Below are positions 1 to 7,497 of a stretch of DNA of 10,409 nucleotides, in pieces (within the stretch, counting starts at the first letter, position 1; every line of letters starts with the position of its first letter). Source of the DNA: PVC group bacterium (lineage in GTDB: Bacteria > Verrucomicrobiota > Kiritimatiellia > SS1-B-03-39 > UBA6053). The stretch spans positions 1 through 10,409 of the forward strand of contig PXAS01000499.1 in the NCBI GenBank assembly GCA_003565815.1. Direction: 5' to 3'. Under the pieces are notes generated by a model. It ran no database searches, was not told the origin of the DNA, and saw nothing but the letters and a program-made list of their open reading frames with translations. Made by a program: the position numbers and the translations under genes.

Positions 1-1
1 C

Positions 2-73
2 GAGGGCATGGAAGAAGAAGCCCGGAACACAGCGAATCTCTGTCAATTCGAAGCAATCCTCATCCAAGCATAA
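2..73 (+). CDS. C-terminal tail of an unidentified upstream protein (partial)
   Basis: The frame beginning at base 2 is open from the window edge to a TAA at 71-73 and reads as 23 residues, starting EGMEEEARN and ending FEAILIQA. The stop lies five bases before a strong Shine-Dalgarno sequence for the next gene, which is the spacing expected inside an operon. The peptide is too short to assign a family. The frame beginning at base 1 is also open here, in register with the hydrolase at 274, so the choice of frame rests only on the stop position and the operon spacing. This is a plausible but unproven gene end. Confidence 0.4.
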   Translation, partial: EGMEEEARNTANLCQFEAILIQA

Positions 74-77
74 CCTC

Positions 78-85
78 AAAAGGAG
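78..85 (+). promoter_or_regulatory. Strong Shine-Dalgarno sequence for the 61-aa membrane protein
   Basis: AAAAGGAG lies 6 nt upstream of the ATG at 92. It is the clearest ribosome binding site in the plus-strand cluster and supports the small downstream frame as a real gene. The two following genes lack comparable sites and start at ATGA overlaps. Confidence 0.75.
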
Positions 86-91
86 ACCCCC

Positions 92-277
92 ATGGCCGCA
101 TTCGTACCCATCGTATTCGTTGGACTGATCCTCATTGGCCTCTTTGTCGTCACCATGATGCAAATTTTCGGCAACAAGGAAGACCCGGGCCACAAGGGCG
201 ATGCCCACAAAACCGCAGAGGAAGAGGCTTTGCACAAGCAGATGAAACCCAAGCCCAAACAAGACCCGGATTCATGA
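92..277 (+). CDS. Small single-pass membrane protein, unknown function
   Basis: This 61-residue protein has one hydrophobic segment at about residues 4-27 (rich in V, F, I, L) followed by a charged, Lys/Glu-rich tail with three His and several Pro. The likely topology is an N-terminal membrane anchor with a soluble C-terminal tail. The start is secured by AAAAGGAG six bases upstream. Its TGA overlaps the ATG of the metallo-hydrolase gene by 4 bp (274-277), so translation is probably coupled. I do not recognise the family. A role as anchor or partner for the downstream hydrolase is conceivable, but only the arrangement suggests it. Confidence 0.7.
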   Translation: MAAFVPIVFVGLILIGLFVVTMMQIFGNKEDPGHKGDAHKTAEEEALHKQMKPKPKQDPDS

Positions 278-915
278 AAATACACGTTATTCCCACCGGC
301 ATGATTCAAACCAATTGCATCCTCCTCGAAGCGGAGACCCATCAGGCGCTGGTCATCGATCCAGGCGCCGACGCCAAACATCTGCTGGCGGAAATGGAGC
401 GCATGAATCTGCAGGTCGCCGGCTATCCGCTCACCCACGGCCATTACGACCACGTCTGCGCCTTGGGCGAACTGCACGCGGCCCAGCCCGCGCCCTGCTT
501 CATGCATCCCGAGGATTTGACCTGGGCCTTCACTTCCCGGAACCAAAACCCGCCCTGGTACACCCAACCCGATCCCGAAACCGTCCCCGAAATCAACCCG
601 GCATGGACCCAAGACGGGTCCTTTTCCATCGGAGATTTCACCTTTGAAACCCTACACCTGCCCGGACATTCCCCCGGCAGCGTCGGATTTTATTTCCCCG
701 AAGACCACCTGCTCATCGGCGGGGACGTGCTGTTCAAAGGCAGCATGGGCCGCACCGACCTCCCCGGCGGGGACACGGCCACCTTGTACGCGTCCCTCCG
801 CCGCCTCGCCAAACTTCCCCCCGAAACCGTGGTCGTTCCCGGACACGGCCCAGCCACCCGCATTGGCGACGAATTGCGCGACAACCCCTACCTGCGGGAA
901 GCCCTCAACGGATGA
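274..915 (+). CDS. Metallo-beta-lactamase-fold hydrolase, glyoxalase II-like
   Basis: This 213-aa protein carries the full set of metal ligands of the metallo-beta-lactamase superfamily. THGHYDH holds His55, His57, Asp59 and His60. GHSPGS holds His132, GGDVLF holds Asp151 and PGHGP holds His191. The length and the short C-terminal region resemble YcbL-type compact glyoxalase II-like enzymes, which hydrolyse thioesters such as S-lactoylglutathione, rather than the longer GloB form with its extra helical domain. No signal peptide is visible, so it should be cytoplasmic with a dinuclear Zn/Fe site. It begins in a 4-bp ATGA overlap with the preceding gene and ends in another with the GHL10 gene at 912-915. 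The fold and metal site are near certain. The substrate is not, because this superfamily is functionally broad. Confidence 0.9.
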   Translation: MKIHVIPTGMIQTNCILLEAETHQALVIDPGADAKHLLAEMERMNLQVAGYPLTHGHYDHVCALGELHAAQPAPCFMHPEDLTWAFTSRNQNPPWYTQPDPETVPEINPAWTQDGSFSIGDFTFETLHLPGHSPGSVGFYFPEDHLLIGGDVLFKGSMGRTDLPGGDTATLYASLRRLAKLPPETVVVPGHGPATRIGDELRDNPYLREALNG

Positions 916-3227
916 AATCCCGCGCCGCTTTTTTCCTCCTTGTTTTTGCCACCGCACTCGCCCCGCTCCGGGCCGCACAATTTGAAACCCTGCTGACCGT
1001 CCGGGATTCACCGACGCATTGGTTGCAAAGCGAACAGCATCTCCGCCCGACAACCCAGTCCATCGGCATCGTTTTCGACCTGGCCTTCCCGGCGGAAAAC
1101 CGGAGGCTCATCCTCGAACGTCCGGGACACCGGGATTTGAGCCGGGCCGAGGGCTTTCGATTTATCGTCAGCGTCGATCACCCCGAGCACATCCTGGAAG
1201 GGAAAATCCACTTCAAATCCGGCAACGGCTGGTACAGCGCCGGATACACCCTGAATCACGCGGGCAACCACCATATCCTGCTCCCCCGCGCAAAGTTCGA
1301 AACCGAAGGCCGTCCAGCCGGATGGCATCAAATCGAATCCATCCGCTTTTCGTTTTGGCCCCGCAACGCCGCCCGGGCCACGGTGATTCCACTCTCCCTG
1401 GAAGCGTTCACCGCCGACATCCAAATCATCAGCGGCGAATCCCGTGCGACAACCGGCGACGAACGCTACCTTTCCCGGGTCACCCTTTGGCACATGCAAC
1501 GCATTCTCGAAGGCCTCGGCCTGCCCCACGGCATCACCCCGGCCGACGAACTCTCCAAACTGCCCCCCGCCAAAATCATCATCCTGCCCTACGCCCGCAA
1601 CCTCACCCCCGGTGACGTCGAACTTCTCCGCAACCGCGTGCAAAGAGGCGCGAAACTGATCGTGTTTGAAGGCGACAACCGGGCCCTGGCGGAACTGCTG
1701 GGGATCCGTCTCGGGGAATCCGTCAGTTCCCAAACCGTGGGCCTGTACGACCGCATGCGGTTCTCCGATCCCTCCTTTCCCACCCGAGTGTTTCAACATG
1801 CCTGGTCCTTTCTGCGGACCCATCCCCGGGAGGGCGCCCGGGTGCTCTCCACCTGGGAAACCGCCCGCGGCGAAACCTCCGGGATTCCCGCCGCCCTTCT
1901 CCACCCAAACGGTGCCTGGTTTGTCAGCACTTGGCGGGCCGGGGATTTGACCGGCAAACAAGATACCCTCCTCGCCCTCCTCTCCACCTGGAGTCCCGAC
2001 AGCCTGCGTCCCTCCTTTGACTACCACGCCATGACGTTGCCGCGACCCGCCCCTCCGACCAACGCGTCCACCCCGGCGGAACACATGGAAAAACAGGCCG
2101 AAAGCCTTCGGAACCGCGCCCTCCAAGCTCGGCAAAACGACAACCACGCCGAAGCCCTCCGCCACCTGCGACGCATGGGAGATCTCATGCGCCGCGCCCA
2201 GGCCGCACGCCACCCCGCCTGGAATACCCCCATGATCGGCATCTGGGATCAGCAGGGCACCGGATTTTACGCCGGCGGTTGGGACGAAACCTGCCGCATC
2301 CTCAAAGCCGCGGGTTTCACCGCCGTTTTTCCCAATCTCTCCAGCGCCGGACGGGCCCACTACCATTCCAGCCTGCTTCCCGGCTCCCGCACCCTCGAAC
2401 GCCACGGCGACCAGCTCCGTCAATTCAGCGCCGCCGCCCGCAAACACGGCCTCGAAGCCCATGTCTGGAAAATTTGCTGGCAACTCAAACAACCCGACCC
2501 CGATTTCCTCGCCCGCATGAAGCGGGAAGGACGCCTCATGCAGGATCAAAACGGAACCGATCTGCACTGGCTGTCCCCCTCCCATCCCGACAACGTGCAA
2601 TTCGAAATCGACACCCTGCTCGAAATTCTCCGCCTCGCCCCCGTCGACGGCATTCACCTCGATTACATGCGCTACCCAGGAAGAAACGCCGATTACGGAC
2701 CCGCCGCGCGCCGGGCCTTTGAAGCCGAAATCGGTCGCCGCCTCCCCAACTGGCCCGCGGAAGCGCTCGGCCCCCTCGCCCCCCAATTCGAGAAATTCCG
2801 ACAACAGCAACTGCACAACGCCATGGCCCGCATTCACCGCGCCGTCAAAGCCGAATTTCCCCGCGTCACCCTCAGCGTCGCCGTCTGGGGCGCCTGGCCG
2901 GACTCCGCCGCATCCCAGGGACAGGACTGGCCCGTCTGGGCCCGCAACGGCTGGGTCGATCTGCTCATGCCCATGAACTACACCGACAATCCGTATCAAT
3001 TCGCCGGGTGGCTCGACCGTCAGCGCGCCCAGCCCGGGGTCGCCGAACGCCTCGTCCCCGGCATTGGCGCCATCTCCACCAATTCCGAATTGGATCCCGG
3101 ACAAGTTCTCCGACAAATCGCCATCAGCCAAAACCGCGGCGGCAAAGGCGTGATCCTCTACCGCCTGGACAGCTCCCAGCCGGAGCGCCTCTTTCCCTTC
3201 CTCCGGGCGGGCGTTTTTTCCAAATAA
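912..3227 (+). CDS. Exported GHL10-family (glycoside hydrolase-like) multidomain protein
   Basis: This 771-aa protein has a signal peptide at residues 1 to about 21 (K2, R4, a hydrophobic stretch, cleavage near LRA-A). Residues ~24-170 look like a beta-rich module resembling a carbohydrate-binding fold. Residues ~218-370 resemble a GATase-like/beta-galactosidase-trimerisation fold (IIILPYARNLTPGD followed by KLIVFEGDNRAL). Residues ~388-432 form a charged helical linker. Residues ~438-765 are the GHL10 TIM barrel (DUF187, PF02638, YngK-like), with the family motif VDGIHLDYMRYPG at 578-590 containing the putative acidic residue D584, and LLMPMNYT at 684-691. Family members are thought to act on cell-wall or other polysaccharides, and few have a proven substrate. 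The ATG at 912 overlaps the hydrolase stop (ATGA), and the signal peptide begins directly at it. The gene ends one base before the stop of a convergent small frame. The barrel call is firm; the N-terminal modules are inferred from sequence character. Confidence 0.85.
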   Translation: MKSRAAFFLLVFATALAPLRAAQFETLLTVRDSPTHWLQSEQHLRPTTQSIGIVFDLAFPAENRRLILERPGHRDLSRAEGFRFIVSVDHPEHILEGKIHFKSGNGWYSAGYTLNHAGNHHILLPRAKFETEGRPAGWHQIESIRFSFWPRNAARATVIPLSLEAFTADIQIISGESRATTGDERYLSRVTLWHMQRILEGLGLPHGITPADELSKLPPAKIIILPYARNLTPGDVELLRNRVQRGAKLIVFEGDNRALAELLGIRLGESVSSQTVGLYDRMRFSDPSFPTRVFQHAWSFLRTHPREGARVLSTWETARGETSGIPAALLHPNGAWFVSTWRAGDLTGKQDTLLALLSTWSPDSLRPSFDYHAMTLPRPAPPTNASTPAEHMEKQAESLRNRALQARQNDNHAEALRHLRRMGDLMRRAQAARHPAWNTPMIGIWDQQGTGFYAGGWDETCRILKAAGFTAVFPNLSSAGRAHYHSSLLPGSRTLERHGDQLRQFSAAARKHGLEAHVWKICWQLKQPDPDFLARMKREGRLMQDQNGTDLHWLSPSHPDNVQFEIDTLLEILRLAPVDGIHLDYMRYPGRNADYGPAARRAFEAEIGRRLPNWPAEALGPLAPQFEKFRQQQLHNAMARIHRAVKAEFPRVTLSVAVWGAWPDSAASQGQDWPVWARNGWVDLLMPMNYTDNPYQFAGWLDRQRAQPGVAERLVPGIGAISTNSELDPGQVLRQIAISQNRGGKGVILYRLDSSQPERLFPFLRAGVFSK

Positions 3228-3228
3228 G

Positions 3229-3399
3229 CTATCGCGTTTTCGTATAGACGATCAGCTTCACCATCTTCTGACCGGATTCATCGAACTGCGCGTCAATGCG
3301 TTCCTCCTCCGCCCCGCGAATCAGAACGAAAACGGAAGGTTGGGGCAGGCGAATGCGGACCGGCGGTTTGGGGCGAAAGAAATTTCGAAATGCAATCAT
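3229..3399 (-). CDS. Small hypothetical protein (56 aa)
   Basis: An ATG at 3399 opens a frame ending in TAG at 3231-3229. It encodes 56 residues, starting MIAFRNFFRPK and ending KLIVYTKTR. The composition looks protein-like: a basic, aromatic N-terminus, a strand-like segment PSVFVLIRG at 21-29, an acidic turn (EEERIDAQFDESG), and a final strand-like MVKLIVYT. It has no membrane segment. No clear Shine-Dalgarno sequence is seen. It lies 207 bp downstream of the tyrA-cmk stop on the same strand, and its stop is one base from the stop of the convergent GHL10 gene, so it fills the spacer exactly. I do not recognise the family. It may be real or chance, and conservation in relatives would decide. 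Confidence 0.45.
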   Translation of the reverse strand: MIAFRNFFRPKPPVRIRLPQPSVFVLIRGAEEERIDAQFDESGQKMVKLIVYTKTR

Positions 3400-3606
3400 G
3401 AAACTGAAAGCAAAACCTACACCCGGACGCTTGAAAAATCAACCCTTCCATTCGACCATATCGGCCACAAATCCATGCTCCCCGTCACGGGCGAAAAACC
3501 TTCAAAATCGGGGCTTCGACCATCTCATGAGTGCTCTCAACTCCTTGCGGCACAGCGGGGATTTGAGCCGACAGACTGGTCACAAGACTTCCCGCAACCC
3601 GCCGAT

Positions 3607-5136
3607 TTACGGCTGGGCCACCATGCCGAGGATCTCCTCCACGACTTCTTCCAGGGTCAGGTGGGTGGTGTCGATGACTTTGGCGCCGGGGGCGATTTGC
3701 AGGGGCGCGGTCTTGCGGGTGCTGTCGAGGTGGTCGCGTTTGGTAAGGTTGGCGAGCACGGAGGCTTCGGAACTGTCGGATTCGGTGGCCAGCAATTCGG
3801 CGTTCCGACGACGGGCCCGCTCGGCGGGATCGGCGTCGAGATAGAATTTCCAACGGGTTTCGGGAAATACCACGCTGCCGATGTCACGCCCTTCCACCAC
3901 CAAACTGCCCATGCCGCGCATGCCGCGAATGCGGTCCACGATAAAGGTGCGCACTTCGGGAATGCGGGCCACGTAGCTGACTTTGTCGCGCACGGCTTCG
4001 CCGCGGATTTCTTCCCCGGGGTCCTCGCCGTCGATCTGAAATCGCACCGCTCCGTCCACGGTCTCGAAGCTCCATTTGGCTTCGCGCATGATTTCCCGGA
4101 CTTGGTCTTCGTTTTCCGGATCGCCCCCGGCCCGCAGGACCTTCCAGGTCATTCCCCGATACATGGCCCCGGAATCGACGTACAACGCGCCCAGGGCCCG
4201 GGCCACGCCTTTGGCCACGGTGGATTTCCCGGACGCGGAGGGTCCGTCGATCGCCACCACCCGCACGCCACTGTTTTGGGGCTTGGGTTTGCAGGCGCAC
4301 AGCGTTTGCCGGCGCTCGGCACCCAGGGCCAATCGCTTCTGGACGGCATCGAACTTTTCATCCTCCAAATCGTCGGCCAACTTTTTGACTTCTTTTTGCA
4401 GGGTCCGCAGTCCCTTGAGAATCGCGGGGGCATTGCTTTCCACGATGTCCCGCCAGACTTCGGGTGATCCGGCGGCCACCCGGGTGGTGTCCCGGAACCC
4501 GGGGCCGATGAGGTCGCGCAGGGCCTCGGGATCTCCCTTGGTGGCGCAAACCAGGGCGGTGGCCGCCAAATGGGGGGTATGACTGGTGGCGGCGGCAAGC
4601 TCGTCGTGCTTTTGGGCGTCCATTTCCACCACCCGGGCGCCCAGACGGGTCCAAAAGCGGGTGATCCGCCAGGCGGAGGCGCGGGTGGCGGGGTCGGAGC
4701 AGACGATGCACACGGCATCCCGGTAGAGATCCGGCCTTGCGGCCTCGTGTCCGGTTTTTTCGCTGCCGCACATGGGGTGGCTCCCGACAAAATGCACTCC
4801 GGTGCCCGCGAGCACGGTTCGGACCTCGTTGGCGAGCCAGGCTTTGGTGCTGCCCACGTCCGTGACCACCGCCTCTTTGCCGAGTCCGGGTTTGGCGGCT
4901 TCGATCAGAGCGGGAATGGCCCGCACCGGGACACAGGCCACGACCAAATCGGCGCCGCGCACAGCCTCGGCCGGATCGGCGAAGACTTCATCGGCAATGC
5001 CGTTGGCCAAAGCGGCGTCGCGGGTTTCCTTGCGCCGCGCGTAAGCGCGAACCGTCACCGACACCCCGGCGGATTTGAGGGCCAGGCCTATGCTCGCCCC
5101 CATCAGGCCCACGCCCAAAAGCGTCACCGAACTCAT
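3607..5136 (-). CDS. tyrA-cmk: Fused prephenate dehydrogenase-cytidylate kinase (TyrA-Cmk)
   Basis: This is one uninterrupted 509-aa frame. Residues 1 to ~285 are TyrA, which oxidatively decarboxylates prephenate to 4-hydroxyphenylpyruvate. They show the Rossmann motif GVGLMGASIG (8-17), GSHPMCGSEKTG (118-129, catalytic-type His120), HDELAAATSHTPHL (177-190) and DTTR with Arg219, the prephenate-binding position. Residues ~291-509 are cytidylate kinase (CMP/dCMP + ATP), with P-loop IDGPSASGKST (296-306), DSGAMYRG (321-328), GEEIRGEAV, EGRDIGSVVFP (415-425) and RDHLDSTRKTAPL (467-479). The linker at about 275-290 contains CAC and KPKP. Both halves are close to full length, and the join has no stop. 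An in-frame GTG at codon 291 could allow separate Cmk translation, but I see no Shine-Dalgarno there. The ATG at 5136 overlaps the hisC stop (ATGA) and follows GGGGAGG. The frame stays open upstream of this ATG, but that stretch is hisC read out of frame. No aroA lies between the two activities. Confidence 0.93.
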   Translation of the reverse strand: MSSVTLLGVGLMGASIGLALKSAGVSVTVRAYARRKETRDAALANGIADEVFADPAEAVRGADLVVACVPVRAIPALIEAAKPGLGKEAVVTDVGSTKAWLANEVRTVLAGTGVHFVGSHPMCGSEKTGHEAARPDLYRDAVCIVCSDPATRASAWRITRFWTRLGARVVEMDAQKHDELAAATSHTPHLAATALVCATKGDPEALRDLIGPGFRDTTRVAAGSPEVWRDIVESNAPAILKGLRTLQKEVKKLADDLEDEKFDAVQKRLALGAERRQTLCACKPKPQNSGVRVVAIDGPSASGKSTVAKGVARALGALYVDSGAMYRGMTWKVLRAGGDPENEDQVREIMREAKWSFETVDGAVRFQIDGEDPGEEIRGEAVRDKVSYVARIPEVRTFIVDRIRGMRGMGSLVVEGRDIGSVVFPETRWKFYLDADPAERARRRNAELLATESDSSEASVLANLTKRDHLDSTRKTAPLQIAPGAKVIDTTHLTLEEVVEEILGMVAQP

Positions 5137-6269
5137 GCGCCGGCCTCCCCGGAGTGGGCGGGGTGCGCGTCCAGCACTTGTTTCAAGACTTCGATGGCGC
5201 GCCGGTTTTCGGTTTTGGTCCCCACGGTGATCCGCAGCCATTGCGGCAACCCGTATCCGTCCATGGGGCGGGCGATCACGCCGCGTTCCTGCATGGCCTC
5301 GAAATGCCGCCGTCCGTCCCCGGTGCGGATGAGCAGGAAATTGGCCGCGGAGGGAACGGTGTCGAGGTTGAGTTGGAAGCATTCGCGCTCGAAAAACGCC
5401 AGACCTTCCCGGACCAGGGCCCGGGTTCGCGTCACGTGTTCCTCATCCCCGATGGCCGCCAGGGCCGCCGCCAGGGCCATGGCGTTGACGTTGAAGGGTT
5501 GCCGGAATTTGTTGAGCAAGCTCAGGACCGTGGGGCTGCCGAGCGCATAGCCGATGCGAAGCCCGGCGAGCCCGTAGGTTTTGGAAAACGTGCGCAGGAT
5601 CAGCACCGGATGTCCGTCCAACACCCACTGAATGCTGTCGGGCTGCTCGTCGGGCGGGAGGAGTTCCACGTAGGCTTCGTCCAGCACCACCAACACGTGC
5701 GAAGGCACCTGATGGAGGAAATCCTGGAGTTGGCCGTTGTCCACGCGCGTTCCGGTGGGATTGTTGGGGTTGGCGACATACACGAGGCGGGTGTCCTCGT
5801 CGATCAGCTTGGCCATCGCCTCCAAGTCATGGGTGAAATTGCGCATGGGCGCCATGCGGGTTTCGGCGCCAAAGGCGTCCCCGACCAATTTGTAAATGAT
5901 GAACGCGGCCTGGCTCATCACCAAGTTGGTGCCGGGTTCCAAAAAGACGTGTCCGAGGAATTCGATCAATTCGTTGCTGCCATTGCCAAAGAGCAGCATG
6001 TTGGGGGCGACGCCGAGTTTTTCCGCCAGGGCCTTGCGCAAATAAAACGCGCCGCCATCGGGATACAGGTGCATTTTCGAGGCGGCTTCGTGCATGGCTT
6101 CCACGGCTTTGGGGCTCGGTCCCAACGAATTCTCATTGGAGGCCAGCTTCACCAGGGTCTCCGGGGCGAGTCCGTGGGCGCGGGCGACTTCTTCGAGCGG
6201 CCGTCCGGGTTCGTACACGGCCAGTCGTTCGATGCCGGACTTGGGGATCAGTTGAATTTGCGTTGACAT
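5133..6269 (-). CDS. hisC: Histidinol-phosphate/aromatic aminotransferase (HisC family)
   Basis: This 378-aa PLP enzyme has fold type I and belongs to the class I/II HisC family. Visible motifs are KLASNENSLGPSP (41-53), NPNNPTG (167-173), LDEAYVE (196-202) and the PLP-lysine motif RTFSKTYGLAGLRIGY (226-241) with Lys230. Arg346 in LRITVG is the usual substrate-carboxylate arginine. Family members transaminate histidinol phosphate, and many also use phenylpyruvate and 4-hydroxyphenylpyruvate. Its position between pheA and tyrA suggests the aromatic role, so it may not be the histidine-pathway enzyme. The start at 6269 follows GGAG with a 7-nt spacer and lies 3 bp after the pheA stop. The TGA at 5135-5133 overlaps the tyrA-cmk ATG. 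The length is normal and no key residue is missing. Confidence 0.93.
   Translation of the reverse strand: MSTQIQLIPKSGIERLAVYEPGRPLEEVARAHGLAPETLVKLASNENSLGPSPKAVEAMHEAASKMHLYPDGGAFYLRKALAEKLGVAPNMLLFGNGSNELIEFLGHVFLEPGTNLVMSQAAFIIYKLVGDAFGAETRMAPMRNFTHDLEAMAKLIDEDTRLVYVANPNNPTGTRVDNGQLQDFLHQVPSHVLVVLDEAYVELLPPDEQPDSIQWVLDGHPVLILRTFSKTYGLAGLRIGYALGSPTVLSLLNKFRQPFNVNAMALAAALAAIGDEEHVTRTRALVREGLAFFERECFQLNLDTVPSAANFLLIRTGDGRRHFEAMQERGVIARPMDGYGLPQWLRITVGTKTENRRAIEVLKQVLDAHPAHSGEAGA
5144..5150 (-). promoter_or_regulatory. Shine-Dalgarno sequence fixing the tyrA-cmk start
   Basis: GGGGAGG on the minus strand lies 7 nt before the ATG at 5136, inside the 3' end of hisC. It selects this ATG over upstream in-frame starts, as does the placement of the Rossmann GxG motif at residues 8-10. 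Confidence 0.7.
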
Positions 6270-6272
6270 GGG

Positions 6273-7340
6273 TTAACTCCGAAAAGCGATGGGATAAGAT
6301 CCGAGCACCGTGAATTCCACGCAGTGGTCGGCGAGTTCGTCCAGGGCGCCACGCACCCGCGCATCGTCGGCGTGTCCTTCGATGTCCACGAAAAAGGTGT
6401 ATTCCCACGCCCGCTGCTTGCTGGGACGGGATTCGATCTTGGTGAGATTCAATCCGGCGCGGTGCAAGGGTTCGAGGGCCTGGAACAGTGCGCCGGTTTT
6501 GTGACGCACCCCGAAAAAGACGGAGGTTTTGTCTTTGCCGGAGGGCGGACCGTATTCGCGGCCCAGCACCAAAAAACGGGTGCTGTTGCCGGCGATGTCC
6601 TGGATGTTTTCATTCAGCACTTCCAGTCCGTTTTGCTCGGCGGCCAGACGGGAGGCGATGGCGGCGGCATTCGGGTCCCGGAGCACATGGTCCGCCGCCC
6701 CGGCGGTGCTGCGGGTGGGAATGATCTCCACATCGGGGAAGTGCCGCGCCAGCCACCCTCGGCACTGGGCCAGCGCCTGGGGATTGCTGTAAACCTTTGT
6801 GGGCGTCTCCGCTCCGGGTTGCACGATCAGGCAGTGATGAATGGGCAAATAAATCTCGGCCACGATTTTCAGCGGCGTATGGGTGAGACGGTCCTGGGTC
6901 GGCGTGACCCCGCCCTCAATGCTGTTTTCGATCGGGACCACCCCGTATTGGGCGTTTCCTTTTTCCACCTCTTCGAAGACCTGTTCCATGGTTTCGCAGG
7001 GCAAATATCGCAGGCTCTGTCCGAATTTCGAGAGCGCCGCCTGATGCGTGTAGGTGGTTTCCGGCCCCAAAAAGGCCACCGAAGATTCCAACTCCATGGA
7101 AATGGCCGCGGACATGATCTCCCGGTAAATGGCCCGCAAATGCGCGTCCGTCAACGGGCCTTCGTTCAGGCGCATCACCTTTTCAAACACCTGCATTTCC
7201 CGCGCGGGCACGTACACGGGCGCATCCGTTTCCTGCTTCAGGCGACCGATCTCCATGGCAGTGCGAATGCGCTCATTCAGCGTGCGGACAATTTCAATGT
7301 CCAGGGCGTCAATTTTTTCACGGCATTGTTCCAAAGTCAT
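6273..7340 (-). CDS. pheA: Bifunctional chorismate mutase/prephenate dehydratase with ACT domain
   Basis: This 355-aa P-protein converts chorismate to prephenate and then to phenylpyruvate in phenylalanine synthesis. Residues 1 to ~85 are an AroQ-type chorismate mutase (LEQCREKIDALDIEIVRTLNER, then K35 and the YVPARE segment). Residues ~87-262 are prephenate dehydratase, with VAFLGPETTYTHQAA (88-102), GVVPIENSIEGGV (133-145) and the TRF motif at 254-256. Residues ~270-350 are a regulatory ACT domain with GALF (283-286) and IESRP (302-306), the elements that bind phenylalanine for feedback inhibition. The frame extends back to a TTG at 7376, but the ATG at 7340 places the mutase helix at its usual position and is preferred; neither start has a clear Shine-Dalgarno. 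It is the first gene of the operon, 3 bp from hisC. All expected motifs are present. Confidence 0.94.
   Translation of the reverse strand: MTLEQCREKIDALDIEIVRTLNERIRTAMEIGRLKQETDAPVYVPAREMQVFEKVMRLNEGPLTDAHLRAIYREIMSAAISMELESSVAFLGPETTYTHQAALSKFGQSLRYLPCETMEQVFEEVEKGNAQYGVVPIENSIEGGVTPTQDRLTHTPLKIVAEIYLPIHHCLIVQPGAETPTKVYSNPQALAQCRGWLARHFPDVEIIPTRSTAGAADHVLRDPNAAAIASRLAAEQNGLEVLNENIQDIAGNSTRFLVLGREYGPPSGKDKTSVFFGVRHKTGALFQALEPLHRAGLNLTKIESRPSKQRAWEYTFFVDIEGHADDARVRGALDELADHCVEFTVLGSYPIAFRS
6277..6280 (-). promoter_or_regulatory. Shine-Dalgarno sequence for hisC
   Basis: GGAG on the minus strand lies 7 nt before the hisC ATG at 6269, overlapping the last codons of pheA. This supports the annotated hisC start and re-initiation within one transcript. 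Confidence 0.6.
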
Positions 7341-7390
7341 GCGCGGTCTCTTAAACCGGATGCCGCCCCCTTGCAAGACGATTCAGAAGC

Positions 7391-7419
7391 GTCGAACATC
7401 GAACGCCCAACTTCGAACG
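7391..7419. repeat. Short TCGAAC-iterated intergenic repeat
   Basis: The block contains TCGAACA (7392), TCGAACG (7399) and TTCGAACG (7412), spaced 7 and about 14 bases apart. It lies between pheA and the tRNA promoter. From memory, TCGAAC/TTGAAC iterations of this kind are scattered between genes in Verrucomicrobiota and related genomes, where they give spurious predicted peptides such as SNIERPTSN, which also appears here in one plus-strand frame. No other copy is present in this window, so its dispersed nature is recollection rather than observation. Confidence 0.45.
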
Positions 7420-7450
7420 GTCTCAAGCCATGTCCCCTTCTGAAAATTTC

Positions 7451-7479
7451 TTTACATCAAGCGGATTCCGCCGTATATC
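7451..7479 (+). promoter_or_regulatory. Sigma-70-type promoter for tRNA-Ser
   Basis: TTTACA (7451-7456) and TATATC (7474-7479) are separated by exactly 17 bp. The first matches TTGACA at five of six positions and the second matches TATAAT at four of six. Transcription would start near 7486, leaving a 5' leader of roughly 12 nt before the tRNA at 7498, which suits RNase P processing. This is the best promoter match I find in the window. Confidence 0.65.
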
Positions 7480-7497
7480 CGGGTGCATCCACAAGCC

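Noticed and set aside
1008..3131. Very long minus-strand open frame (over 700 codons) opposite the GHL10 gene
   Set aside because: It is antisense to a protein with signal peptide and family motifs, is Gly-rich with no recognisable motifs, and results from GC-rich codon use.
3400..3606. rpsA or another gene downstream of cmk, as in the proteobacterial order
   Set aside because: This 207-bp stretch has only very short frames, the longest credible one being about a dozen codons. No S1-domain sequence is present.
7341..7376. Alternative TTG start for pheA at 7376
   Set aside because: The 12 extra residues are not mutase-like, and the ATG at 7340 matches the expected start of the AroQ helix.
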